This document shows, one piece after another, positions 24,439 to 32,190 of a stretch of 64,000 nt of DNA. Below the pieces are notes generated by a model. The model ran no database searches. It worked only from the letters and a program-made list of their open reading frames with translations, and was not told the DNA's origin. The translations under genes and the position numbers were made by a program. The DNA comes from Arthrobacter nitroguajacolicus_D (GTDB lineage: Bacteria; Actinomycetota; Actinomycetes; Actinomycetales; Micrococcaceae). Every line of letters begins with the position of its first letter. The stretch's first letter is position 1. The DNA lies in assembly GCF_031455195.1 (NCBI RefSeq), contig NZ_JAVDSH010000010.1:124001-188000 (forward strand), given 5' to 3'.

Positions 24439-25716
24439 ATTTCTGCCACGTTCTTCGACCGGCTGGTCCGTGTCCGCAGCCGTGTCCTGCCGCCCGCCGT
24501 CGTAGCCTGGTTCGCTCGGCCCGGCAGCGTGTGGTGGGGCTTCGCCGTCGTGCATTTCTTCTTCTTGTGCTGGATGGCGTCCTTCTTCCTCAACGGCGAC
24601 ACGTTCAGCGATACCGAGCAGTACCGGCAATGGTCGCTGGAGGGCTACAACCCGGCGAACCCGGGAAAGATCAGCCCCTGGGTGTACCCGGTGCTGGCGC
24701 AGATTCCCATTTTCCTTGCCGGTATAGCCGGGCCGGACCTGTACCTGCTGATGTGGTTCCTGATCATCACGGCGCTCAACGCGCTGGGGCTCTGGTACCT
24801 GACTCGCGGTCCACGTAAGGTCAGCGGAATTGCGCCTGCATGGTGGTGGCTGTTCTTCACCGTCTTCATGGGCTACCTCAGCTTTGCCCGTGTTGAGGGC
24901 ATCACGGCCCCGATCGTGCTCATCGCGTTGCTGTGCGCTGCGCAGAGGCCGGTAGTCGCGGCGGTGCTGCTCAGTGTCGCGACGTGGATCAAAGTCTGGC
25001 CCGCCGCGGTGCTTGCTCCGATGATCATTGCCAGCCGCTCGCGGCTGCAGATGGTCGCAGCGGGAGTGGGTGTCACCGCCGTCGTGGGTTTAGGGACCTA
25101 CCTGACCGGCGGCTTCAGGCACATCCTGGACTTCCTGATCAACCAGGGTGAGCGCGGCATGCAGTTGGAAGCCACCTTCTCCACGCCCTGGGTATGGCTC
25201 AGTGTCTTCAACATCGCCGGCTCCAAAATGGCGGACAACACGGCCATCAACTCCACCGAGGTCTACGGGCCCGGGGCCGACGCAGCCGCTTTCCTGATGC
25301 AGCCGCTGCTGATTGTCGCCGCGGTCGCCGGGGCGATCCTCCTGATCCGCGCCCTCAAACGCGGTGCCGAGCGCGAGGAGCTGTTCCTCGAAGGTGCGCT
25401 GATGATGACCACCGCGTTCATCGTTTTCAATAAGGTGGGCTCGCCGCAGTTCATCATCTGGCTGGCGCCGGTGATCGTGGCCGGCCTGACGCACGACTGG
25501 AACCGTTGGAAGGTGCCTGCCGCGTTGCTGATGGCCATCGCCATGACGACGTTTGTGATCTATCCGCTGTTCTACACGCCGCTTATTCACGCCCACCCGG
25601 TCATGGCCGCGGTCCTCACCATCAGGAACGTGCTGCTGGTAGTGCTGTTGTGGTGGTCGGTTCAGCGGACTGTGGAACTGGGGCGGCGGAGCCAGGTCCG
25701 GCAGGTAACGCTTTAG
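24439..25716 (+). CDS. Polytopic membrane glycosyltransferase-like protein (GT87/DUF2029 type), copy 2, probable ATT start
   Basis: 425 residues if translation starts at ATT 24439. AAGGAG (24426-24431) sits seven bases before it, inside the last codons of copy 1. The first ordinary start codon is a GTG at 24529, but that would remove 30 residues whose pattern (FF, RS, LP, WGF at the same spacing) aligns without gaps to the N-terminus of copy 1. No ATG, GTG or TTG lies in between. Copy 2 shares the acidic loop SDTEQYRQWSLEGYN and RGMQLEATFSTPWVWLSV. It ends overlapping the convergent MptB-like gene by four bases. Confidence 0.82.
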   Translation: MSATFFDRLVRVRSRVLPPAVVAWFARPGSVWWGFAVVHFFFLCWMASFFLNGDTFSDTEQYRQWSLEGYNPANPGKISPWVYPVLAQIPIFLAGIAGPDLYLLMWFLIITALNALGLWYLTRGPRKVSGIAPAWWWLFFTVFMGYLSFARVEGITAPIVLIALLCAAQRPVVAAVLLSVATWIKVWPAAVLAPMIIASRSRLQMVAAGVGVTAVVGLGTYLTGGFRHILDFLINQGERGMQLEATFSTPWVWLSVFNIAGSKMADNTAINSTEVYGPGADAAAFLMQPLLIVAAVAGAILLIRALKRGAEREELFLEGALMMTTAFIVFNKVGSPQFIIWLAPVIVAGLTHDWNRWKVPAALLMAIAMTTFVIYPLFYTPLIHAHPVMAAVLTIRNVLLVVLLWWSVQRTVELGRRSQVRQVTL

Positions 25717-27320
25717 CGGATGGTGGGGGGCCGGTGGAGCAGCCGCCGGTCGTTCTGGCCGACCCAGCGCGATAACCTGCCTTGGACCAGGAGCCTGCGC
25801 GTATGGATGTCCAGGAACACCAGGTAGAAGGCAAAGAGCAGCGCGATCGCGAAGGCCAGCGAGGAAAGGTCTACTGAGACCTCCACGAAGGACCACACGG
25901 ACAGCTGGTCTTGCGCTCCGAAGACCACAAAGAAGGTCACCCCGACGTAGAGACTGCGCATCTGCCAGTCGTCCCTGATTCCGGTCACGGCAAGGAACGG
26001 TACGAACCAGAGGATGTACCAGGGCTGGATGATGGGGGACAGCAACACCAAAGCCGCGAACGCAAGGGCCATGCGCCGCACCACCCTGGAGTGGTCTCCA
26101 CGGAACATCAGCAGCAGGACCAGCCCCACGCCGCCCCATTTCATGACGGAGCGCAGGATGTCGGCCATGGCGTTGCCCGGGAGCCCCAGGGCGTTTCCAA
26201 GGAACTCGATTTGCTGGCCAAGGAACCCCGACGGCGAGTAGCCGGTGAAGCCGGGCGTGGGATCGGTGATGGCCCACACCCATCCCATGCCGAGGCCGTG
26301 GGGGATTCCGCTGATGAACAGCACGCCGAAACTGATCCCGGCTGTGGCCGCCCAAATCCCGAATTTCCGTGGCCATGATGCCCCGGCGCCGGCCCACATC
26401 AGTCCGATGAACGGGAGCAGGAGCACGGTGATCGGCTTGATGCCAATGGACGCCGTAACCAGGAGGATGCCGATCAGCGGCCGTTTGGTGGCGGCGAAGT
26501 ATGTTCCTGCAACAGCCAGGCCAACCATGATGGCGTCGTTGTGGGCGCTGGCCACGAAGCTGATCAGGAACAGCGGGTTGGCCACCGCAATCCACAGCGC
26601 CCGGGCACCGTTGATGCCGTGCAATTCGGCAAGTTTCGGCACATACAGCACGCAGAGCAGCACACCGCCAGCAGCCAGCAGCCTGAACAGCAGGACGGAC
26701 ACATCCGGTTGGGCGCCGGTGATGGCCACAACCGCGTGCTCCATCCACAGGAAATAGGGCCCATAGGGTGTCCTGGCTTCAGCCCAGGCTGGATCGGCGC
26801 CGAGGGAGAACCAGTTGCTGAGAGTTGAGATGCCTACTGTGTAGGGATTTTGGCCCTCCATCATCAACCGGCCCTGGCCTATATAGGCGTAGACGTCGCG
26901 TGAGTAGACGGGCACGGCAAAGAGCAATGGCAGGGACCAGGCAGCGATGGCCCAAACAATGGGCCGCAGGGAGTTCCCCTCCCACGTACCCATCCGTTGA
27001 CCGAGCCTGAGCCAGGAACGGACCAACAGCATGGCACCCACGGTCAGCAGCACGGCCGAGGTGGTGACGCCCCAGCCCTCCGTGCGGAGGGCAATGACTA
27101 TGGGGTGCCGGATCATGGGGGAACCGTTGGCGATCCACCCAATACCGATCGACCCGGCGAACATGAAGAGCGAACCAAGGAACCCCTGCCAGATGGCAGG
27201 GTATGCCACGGGCTTCCCAGTTGCCGCGGACGGCTTGGCTGGAAGGGTGTGGCTGACGGGAGGAACGTTCGTCACCGATGAAGATCCGGGTTGGGGGCTG
27301 GGGGTACTGCCTGTCGTCAT
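25713..27320 (-). CDS. MptB-like polyprenol-phosphomannose-dependent mannosyltransferase
   Basis: 535 residues from the ATG at 27320, preceded by GGGGGAAA; a longer start at 27395 lacks such a site. An approximately 45-residue Pro/Ser-rich cytoplasmic tail is followed by about 12 to 13 spans. The characteristic GT-C loop is VYSRDVYAYIGQGRLMMEGQ then NPYTVG, as in MptA/MptB alpha-1,6-mannosyltransferases of actinobacteria, with later FVASAHNDAIMVGLA and SPIIQPWYILWFVPF. The enzyme would extend a membrane-anchored mannan chain (lipomannan-like). It is convergent with the two GT87-like genes and probably works in the same envelope pathway. Confidence 0.85.
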   Translation of the reverse strand: MTTGSTPSPQPGSSSVTNVPPVSHTLPAKPSAATGKPVAYPAIWQGFLGSLFMFAGSIGIGWIANGSPMIRHPIVIALRTEGWGVTTSAVLLTVGAMLLVRSWLRLGQRMGTWEGNSLRPIVWAIAAWSLPLLFAVPVYSRDVYAYIGQGRLMMEGQNPYTVGISTLSNWFSLGADPAWAEARTPYGPYFLWMEHAVVAITGAQPDVSVLLFRLLAAGGVLLCVLYVPKLAELHGINGARALWIAVANPLFLISFVASAHNDAIMVGLAVAGTYFAATKRPLIGILLVTASIGIKPITVLLLPFIGLMWAGAGASWPRKFGIWAATAGISFGVLFISGIPHGLGMGWVWAITDPTPGFTGYSPSGFLGQQIEFLGNALGLPGNAMADILRSVMKWGGVGLVLLLMFRGDHSRVVRRMALAFAALVLLSPIIQPWYILWFVPFLAVTGIRDDWQMRSLYVGVTFFVVFGAQDQLSVWSFVEVSVDLSSLAFAIALLFAFYLVFLDIHTRRLLVQGRLSRWVGQNDRRLLHRPPTIR

Positions 27321-27488
27321 GACTGGTCGTTTTCCCCCACTCACGGTATGGCGCTCCGAGGAAAGAGCGCGGTTGATGCCGAAGAGCTTGTACATGCGGC
27401 AAGTGAAATTTTAGCGTTGATCCTGTCGAAGCCACCACAGGCGCGGCAAAGGGTGATGGAATGCATACCCGGGGTTTCCCGCCCACGT

Positions 27489-28337
27489 TTACGGGCGGTC
27501 CTCCCGCGCGGTGAGGTTACGGGGATCGGTGCCCACGTAGGACCCCGGCGGCATGGCAGCGCCGAAAACCGGACCGGGTTGGGGCCGCTTGGGGTGTCGG
27601 CCTTGGGCGGGATTCCTTTGCCTGAGGCGGCGCAGCACCCAGGGAACCAAGTATTCCCGCGCCCAGACGGCGTCGTCCGCCCGCGCTTCGCGCCAACTGC
27701 GTTCCGGGAGGGGCCTCGGCGCCAGGGGTTCCAGGGAGTGCGGGACGTTGAGGGCATCCAGGACCATGATGGCAATGGTGTGCTGGCCCAGCGGGGAGAA
27801 ATGCAGGCGGTCCGGGTCCCACATTTGAGGATGGGTGAGTTGGCGGAGTGCCCACAGGTCTGCGATCACGGCATCATGCCTGGCTGCGACAAGGCGGATG
27901 TTTTCGTTGAAGATGGCCACCTTCCCGCGGGTGCGCCCCAGCACGGGCGTGGCGCCCCAGTCCGGACCCGTGAACAGCAGGATGGACGCTCCCGTAGCGG
28001 CCAGCGCTTCCACCCCCGCGTCCAGCTCAAGGGCCAAGGAATCGGGGTCTGTCCGGTGGAAGAGCAGGTCGTTGCCGCCTGCGTTGAGGGTTACCAGGTC
28101 TGGTCGGAGTTCCAGCGCCGGTCCCAGCTGTTCGTCCAGGATCTGGTGGAGCAGCTTTCCGCTGACTGCCAGGTTCGCGTAGGCAAAGTCCGGGTGTCCG
28201 TTGCTGAGCTCCTCCGCTACCCTGTCCGCCCAGCCCCGCATGCCCCCCGGGCTGCGCGGCTCCGGATCTCCCACTCCCTCAGTGAACGAGTCCCCCAAAG
28301 CCGCATAGCGGCTCCACGGGTGCAGGCGGGGCACCAT
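27489..28337 (-). CDS. SGNH/GDSL hydrolase
   Basis: 282 residues from the ATG at 28337, preceded by GGAGGGAGG; an ATG at 28385 would add 16 residues but has its purine run directly against the codon. Block I is YAALGDSFTEGVGD (nucleophile Ser), block II Gly lies in NLAVSGKLL, block III is LNAGGND, and block V is DRLHFSPLGQHTI with catalytic Asp and His. It has no signal peptide, so it is a cytoplasmic esterase of unknown substrate. The C-terminal 60 residues are Arg/Pro-rich. Confidence 0.87.
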   Translation of the reverse strand: MVPRLHPWSRYAALGDSFTEGVGDPEPRSPGGMRGWADRVAEELSNGHPDFAYANLAVSGKLLHQILDEQLGPALELRPDLVTLNAGGNDLLFHRTDPDSLALELDAGVEALAATGASILLFTGPDWGATPVLGRTRGKVAIFNENIRLVAARHDAVIADLWALRQLTHPQMWDPDRLHFSPLGQHTIAIMVLDALNVPHSLEPLAPRPLPERSWREARADDAVWAREYLVPWVLRRLRQRNPAQGRHPKRPQPGPVFGAAMPPGSYVGTDPRNLTAREDRP

Positions 28338-28439
28338 GCCTTGGGAGCCTCCCTCCACCGGGCCGTTCGGGCTGGTGGCGTTCATCTCCCCATAGTGCGC
28401 TGAATTATCGGGTTTTTGTACAGTACGTGTTCAAAACTC

Positions 28440-29159
28440 TCAGATCCAGGGGGGTGGCGCGGGCTTCGTGCCGTCCCTGCTGCGTCCGGCGGCCCATTCG
28501 ACGACGGCGGGTAGCGGCCCGGTGATGATCGTCGGGTCCGTGGCGCTGGTGTCGCCGAACGCCTGGCCGCTTTCGTTCACCGTGACGAGGAGTCCGGCGT
28601 CGGTGCCGCGGGTTTTCCAGGCGCCGGTGATGTCTTTGAGCAGTCGTTGCAGGACGGGGGTGGGGATGTCGTCGAACGTGGCACCGTTGTCGAGGTCCAC
28701 GGCGTGCATCCACACTTCGCGGGTCCGCATCCACACGGTTTCAGAGGCGGGCACGATGCGTCCTTGGGCGGTGCGGACCTCGTGGGTCCAGTGCGTGTCC
28801 GGGAGGTCGCGCCATTCGACGGACAAGTGCACAGCGGAATGGTCGAACAGGTTGCGCAACGCGATGGGGGACAGTGTGGCACCGAAGTCGATTTCCCGGT
28901 TCCGTGCCTCAGGCGAGGAATACATGGGGGTGTCGATGCCGGTGGCCGCCCACTCCACCAACCGTGCGATCGCGCGGGCGTTGTATCCCACATGGGCCAC
29001 CACGTGCCGGCGGGTCCAGGCCGGCAGGCGCGTGCCGCCGTCGAGCTCTGCGTCGCTGAGTTCGTTGAGCTTCCGGGCGAAGAACGCGGTGCCCCGCCGC
29101 GCCTGCAGGAGTTCTTCCTGCAGGCGCGGGTCGGTGGCGAGGTCGTGGCGGGCCACCAT
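28440..29159 (-). CDS. Mycothiol-dependent maleylpyruvate isomerase
   Basis: 239 residues of the DinB-like maleylpyruvate isomerase family. The N-terminal four-helix bundle shows LPAWTRRHVVAHVGYNARAI with a metal-ligand His. The second metal site is in VWMRTREVWMHAVDLDNGA (Glu and His). A C-terminal domain ends with a Pro-rich tail. It isomerises maleylpyruvate to fumarylpyruvate using mycothiol, step two of gentisate degradation. The start overlaps the stop of the hydrolase gene (TGATG). Last gene of the minus-strand gentisate operon. Confidence 0.88.
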   Translation of the reverse strand: MVARHDLATDPRLQEELLQARRGTAFFARKLNELSDAELDGGTRLPAWTRRHVVAHVGYNARAIARLVEWAATGIDTPMYSSPEARNREIDFGATLSPIALRNLFDHSAVHLSVEWRDLPDTHWTHEVRTAQGRIVPASETVWMRTREVWMHAVDLDNGATFDDIPTPVLQRLLKDITGAWKTRGTDAGLLVTVNESGQAFGDTSATDPTIITGPLPAVVEWAAGRSRDGTKPAPPPWI

Positions 29160-29995
29160 CAGGCTTCCTTGACCACGCGGTTGTTCAGCTGGCCCAGGCC
29201 CTCGATGGTGGTGACCAGGAGCTGGCCTTCCTGCAGGTACCGCTTGGGGTCCTGGGCGTGGCCGACGCCGCCGGGGGTGCCGGTGGCGATCACGTCACCG
29301 GGGTTCAGGGTGATGATGGTGGAGATGTAGGAGACCAGGAATTCGGGGGTGAAGACCAGGTCGCCGGTGGGGGTGGACTGCTGGATTTCGCCGTCCACCG
29401 CCGAGGTCATGAGCGGCCCGGCGCTGAACTCGTCCTTGGTGACCAGGGCGGGCCCGAACGGGGTGGAGTTCTCCCAGGTCTTGCCCTGGAGCCACTGGAT
29501 GGTGCGGAACTGGTAGTCGCGCATGCTGACGTCGTTCAGGACCGCGTACCCGGCGATGTGCTCCGCTGCCTGCGCTTCGGGGATGCGGCGGCCCTTCTTG
29601 CCGATGATGACGGCGAGTTCGACTTCCCAGTCGACAGTGTCCGATTCCTGCGGCAGGGCGAGGTCGTCGTTCGGGCCGATCAGCGATTCTGTGTATTTCG
29701 CGAACAGGGTGGGGTGTTCGGGGATGTCCCGGCCCATTTCCTTGATGTGGTTCCGGTAGTTGTGGCCCACGCAGATGATCTTCCCGGGTGAGGGCACGAC
29801 GGCGGCCAGATCGGCGCCGTCGAGCCCGTGCGTTGCGCCGTTGGCTGCCTTCGCCGTGGCTTCCCAGGCGGGATCGGCCAGGAGTGCCCCGACGTCGGCG
29901 AAGCCGGGGATCTCCGTAAGGGTGTCGCCGTCCTGGCGGACGGCCACGGTGCCTTTGCCGACGGCGGTTTCGGTGCGGAGGGTGAGCAGTCTCAT
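29159..29995 (-). CDS. Fumarylpyruvate hydrolase (fumarylacetoacetase family)
   Basis: 278 residues. The FAH fold is evident: KIICVGHNYRNHIKEMGRDI, the metal-binding VDWEVELAVIIGKKGR, VLNDVSMRDYQFRTIQWLQG and the C-terminal NPGDVIATGTPGGVG. It hydrolyses fumarylpyruvate to fumarate and pyruvate, the last step of the gentisate route. The specific reaction is assigned from the neighbouring dioxygenase and isomerase. The ATG directly follows the dioxygenase stop. Confidence 0.88.
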   Translation of the reverse strand: MRLLTLRTETAVGKGTVAVRQDGDTLTEIPGFADVGALLADPAWEATAKAANGATHGLDGADLAAVVPSPGKIICVGHNYRNHIKEMGRDIPEHPTLFAKYTESLIGPNDDLALPQESDTVDWEVELAVIIGKKGRRIPEAQAAEHIAGYAVLNDVSMRDYQFRTIQWLQGKTWENSTPFGPALVTKDEFSAGPLMTSAVDGEIQQSTPTGDLVFTPEFLVSYISTIITLNPGDVIATGTPGGVGHAQDPKRYLQEGQLLVTTIEGLGQLNNRVVKEA

Positions 29996-31132
29996 TTACT
30001 TGCGTCCTTCGGTGTAGCTGCGGTTGAAGTTCAGTCGTTCGAAGATGGGGGCGTCGCTGAAGCGGAACAGGTCGAAGCCGGGCTGATCGGCGTCCGCCGT
30101 CAGGGACCATTCCTGCCAGGACGGGACCACGAACAGGTCGCCCTTGGCCAGGGCCTTGGTTTCACCGTTGAGGATGGCGGTGCCGGTGCCTTCGAAGACC
30201 TGCCAGACACTGGAGCCGACCTCGCGGAGCGGTTCGGTGGAGGCGCCGGCGCGGAGGCGGTGGAACTCGGCCCGGATGGTTGGCATGACATCCCCGCCGG
30301 TGGTGGGGTTCGAGTACCGGATCGCGGCATGGCCCTGGGACACGGTGGCCGGATGGCCCTCGTCCTCGAGGAGGAGCTGCTCACGGAGGGCCGCGTCGGT
30401 GTGTTCCCACCGGTATGCCGCGATGGGGGAGTTGGTGGTGTCCTGCAATCCGGACAGGGGCCGGAGGCCGGGGTGGGCCCAAAGCCTTTCCGAGCGGGAG
30501 ATGTCCGGGGTTGCTTCATCGGTGACGCGTTCGGTGCCGAACTCGAAGAACCCGGCGTCGGCGTAGTGCACGAACGGAATGTCCAAACCGTCGATCCAGG
30601 CCATCGGCTGGTCCGTGTCGTTGTGGTGGCCGTGGAAGTTCCAGCCCGGTGTGAGCAGGAAATCACCGCGGCGCATCGCCACGGGATCCCCGTTCACCAC
30701 AGTCCAGACGCCCTCGCCCTCCACCACGAAACGGAACGCGTTCTGGGAGTGCCGGTGTTCAGGGGCTACCTCGTGCGGGCCCAGGTACTGGATGGCGGCC
30801 CACAACGTGGGGGTCGCATACGGGGTACCAGCGAGGCCGGGGTTCGCGAGGGCTATGGCCCGCCGCTCGCCACCCCGGCCCACCGGAACCAGGTCGCCGG
30901 CCCGGGCGGCCAGCGGGTACAGGTCATCCCAGCGCCATACATGCGGCACAGCCTTCGGCGTGGGGACCATGGGCATCAGGTCACCGATCTCGGTCCAGAG
31001 CGGAACCATGTTTCCCGCAGCGAAGTCCTTATACAACTGCTCCAACTGGGCAGCCTCTTCCGGAGTGGGCTCCGGCAGGGCGTGACTGGCGGCCACGGAT
31101 TCGTGGGTCGTGTTCTCGGCGCTGATGGACAC
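29996..31132 (-). CDS. Gentisate 1,2-dioxygenase
   Basis: 378 residues, a bicupin. The first cupin holds the iron ligands in PEHRHSQNAFRFVVEGEGVW and GWNFHGHHND; the second cupin (WQVFEGTGTAILNGETKALA) lacks the metal His set, as usual for this family. It opens the gentisate ring to maleylpyruvate with O2 and Fe(II). It starts with GTG at 31132 preceded by GAGGAGG. An IclR-type inverted repeat lies about 80 bases upstream. First gene of the three-gene operon. Confidence 0.93.
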   Translation of the reverse strand: MSISAENTTHESVAASHALPEPTPEEAAQLEQLYKDFAAGNMVPLWTEIGDLMPMVPTPKAVPHVWRWDDLYPLAARAGDLVPVGRGGERRAIALANPGLAGTPYATPTLWAAIQYLGPHEVAPEHRHSQNAFRFVVEGEGVWTVVNGDPVAMRRGDFLLTPGWNFHGHHNDTDQPMAWIDGLDIPFVHYADAGFFEFGTERVTDEATPDISRSERLWAHPGLRPLSGLQDTTNSPIAAYRWEHTDAALREQLLLEDEGHPATVSQGHAAIRYSNPTTGGDVMPTIRAEFHRLRAGASTEPLREVGSSVWQVFEGTGTAILNGETKALAKGDLFVVPSWQEWSLTADADQPGFDLFRFSDAPIFERLNFNRSYTEGRK

Positions 31133-31209
31133 GTAGGCCTCCTCGATAGGTCCGAACAGTTCTTGGCGTAGTTCGACCCTACGGACGGTGGTACCTGGGG
31201 TTCGAGAAA

Positions 31210-31226
31210 ATTCTGCTGTACAGAAC
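31210..31226. promoter_or_regulatory. IclR-type operator upstream of the gentisate operon
   Basis: ATTCTG-CTGTA-CAGAAC is an inverted repeat with a 5-base spacer, 78 bases before the dioxygenase start. The same element with ATTCTG-N5-CAGAAT stands in front of the aromatic acid transporter at 32134. It also fits the ATTCC-N7-GGAAT layout I recall for the corynebacterial gentisate regulator GenR. Regulation by the IclR protein encoded between the two sites is inferred. Confidence 0.7.
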
Positions 31227-31320
31227 TAGTTCCTGCGTTGTGGGGCCTACTCTGCGCCCTTCGCCGGGTTCTTTTCGCGCAGAGTGGGCCTCGCAACGCG
31301 GGGTGGAGGCCGTGCTCTGC

Positions 31321-32142
31321 CTAGTCCTCGTCCGCAGGGTTGGCGGCGATGTCGATTTCGAGTTGCCGGCATGTCTCACGCAGGGCGGCGACCAAACCGG
31401 CGTCGTACACTTTGCGGAACCGGGTGGCAGGAGTGGCGACGCTCAGTGCCCCGACCACCTGGCCGTGCCGGTTGTGGAGGGCCATGCCGAGCGCGCTCAC
31501 GCCTTCTTCGGTTCCCTCGAAATTAGCGGCGAAACCGTTGCTGCGGATCGTCTCGAGTTCCCGGATGAAGGCAGGGTAGCTCTCGTCCGGAATGGTGTCG
31601 CCGCCAATTCCGGCGTTCTGGCTGCGGAACAGCTGGTCGATCATGGGCGGCTCCAGTTCGGCCAGCATGACTTTGCCGCCGGACGTTTTGTCTGCAGGCA
31701 TGACCGTGCCTTGGCGGTCACCAATGCGCAGGACGTTGCTGCCCTCAACCGTTGCGAGGAAGCGGACCTTGGTGCCTACCCGAACCATCAGGTTGACCGT
31801 TTCGTCCAGCCGTGCCGAGAGGAGTTCCATGTGCGGCAGTGCCAGGTCCCGCAAAGGCCTGGTCCAGCCCAGCCCAGCGGGGCCCACGCCCATCGCTGGC
31901 CCCGGGACGTACCGCCGGTTTTCATCCTGGACCGCGAACCCGCGGTAAACCAGCATGGCAAGCAGCCGGTGGGCGGTGGACGGGGCAACGCCCAACTCGG
32001 CCGCGGCGTCCTTGAGCCTGAGGGCGCCACCATCGCGGAGCAGCTGGAGGAGCTGCAGGGCGTTGTCCACTGCCTCGATGGAATAGGTGGGCCTTTTCTG
32101 CAAAGGCTTCCGAGTGGAGGATCTGGGTGGATTATTCTGCAC
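31321..32142 (-). CDS. IclR-family regulator of 3-hydroxybenzoate/gentisate catabolism
   Basis: 273 residues from GTG 32142; the frame is open up to an ATG at 32223 inside the divergent transporter gene. No Shine-Dalgarno site precedes the GTG, and the operator at 32134-32150 overlaps it, so a leaderless transcript is possible. The winged helix is YSIEAVDNALQLLQLL then LKDAAAELGVAPSTAHRLLA; the effector domain has ETVNLMVRVGTKVRFLATVE and the C-terminal SALGMALHNRHGQVVGALSV. IclR proteins of such clusters act as activators or repressors responding to the aromatic acid. It lies between the two transcription units it likely controls. Confidence 0.87.
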   Translation of the reverse strand: MQNNPPRSSTRKPLQKRPTYSIEAVDNALQLLQLLRDGGALRLKDAAAELGVAPSTAHRLLAMLVYRGFAVQDENRRYVPGPAMGVGPAGLGWTRPLRDLALPHMELLSARLDETVNLMVRVGTKVRFLATVEGSNVLRIGDRQGTVMPADKTSGGKVMLAELEPPMIDQLFRSQNAGIGGDTIPDESYPAFIRELETIRSNGFAANFEGTEEGVSALGMALHNRHGQVVGALSVATPATRFRKVYDAGLVAALRETCRQLEIDIAANPADED

Positions 32143-32150
32143 AACAGAAT
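32134..32150. promoter_or_regulatory. IclR-type operator between iclR-type gene and aromatic acid transporter
   Basis: ATTCTG-CACAA-CAGAAT is a perfect 6-base inverted repeat with a 5-base spacer. It lies 41 bases before the transporter ATG (32191) and overlaps the most likely GTG of the regulator gene. A further half-site ATTCTG occurs at 32163. See the matching site at 31210. Confidence 0.72.
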
Positions 32151-32190
32151 TGTATGGTGCAGATTCTGTGGGCGGCAGGACAGTGGTGGG

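Noticed and set aside
24529..25716. GTG 24529 as start of the second glycosyltransferase gene
   Set aside because: It would cut off the first 30 residues, which align with the paralogue, and it lacks a Shine-Dalgarno sequence; kept only as fallback.
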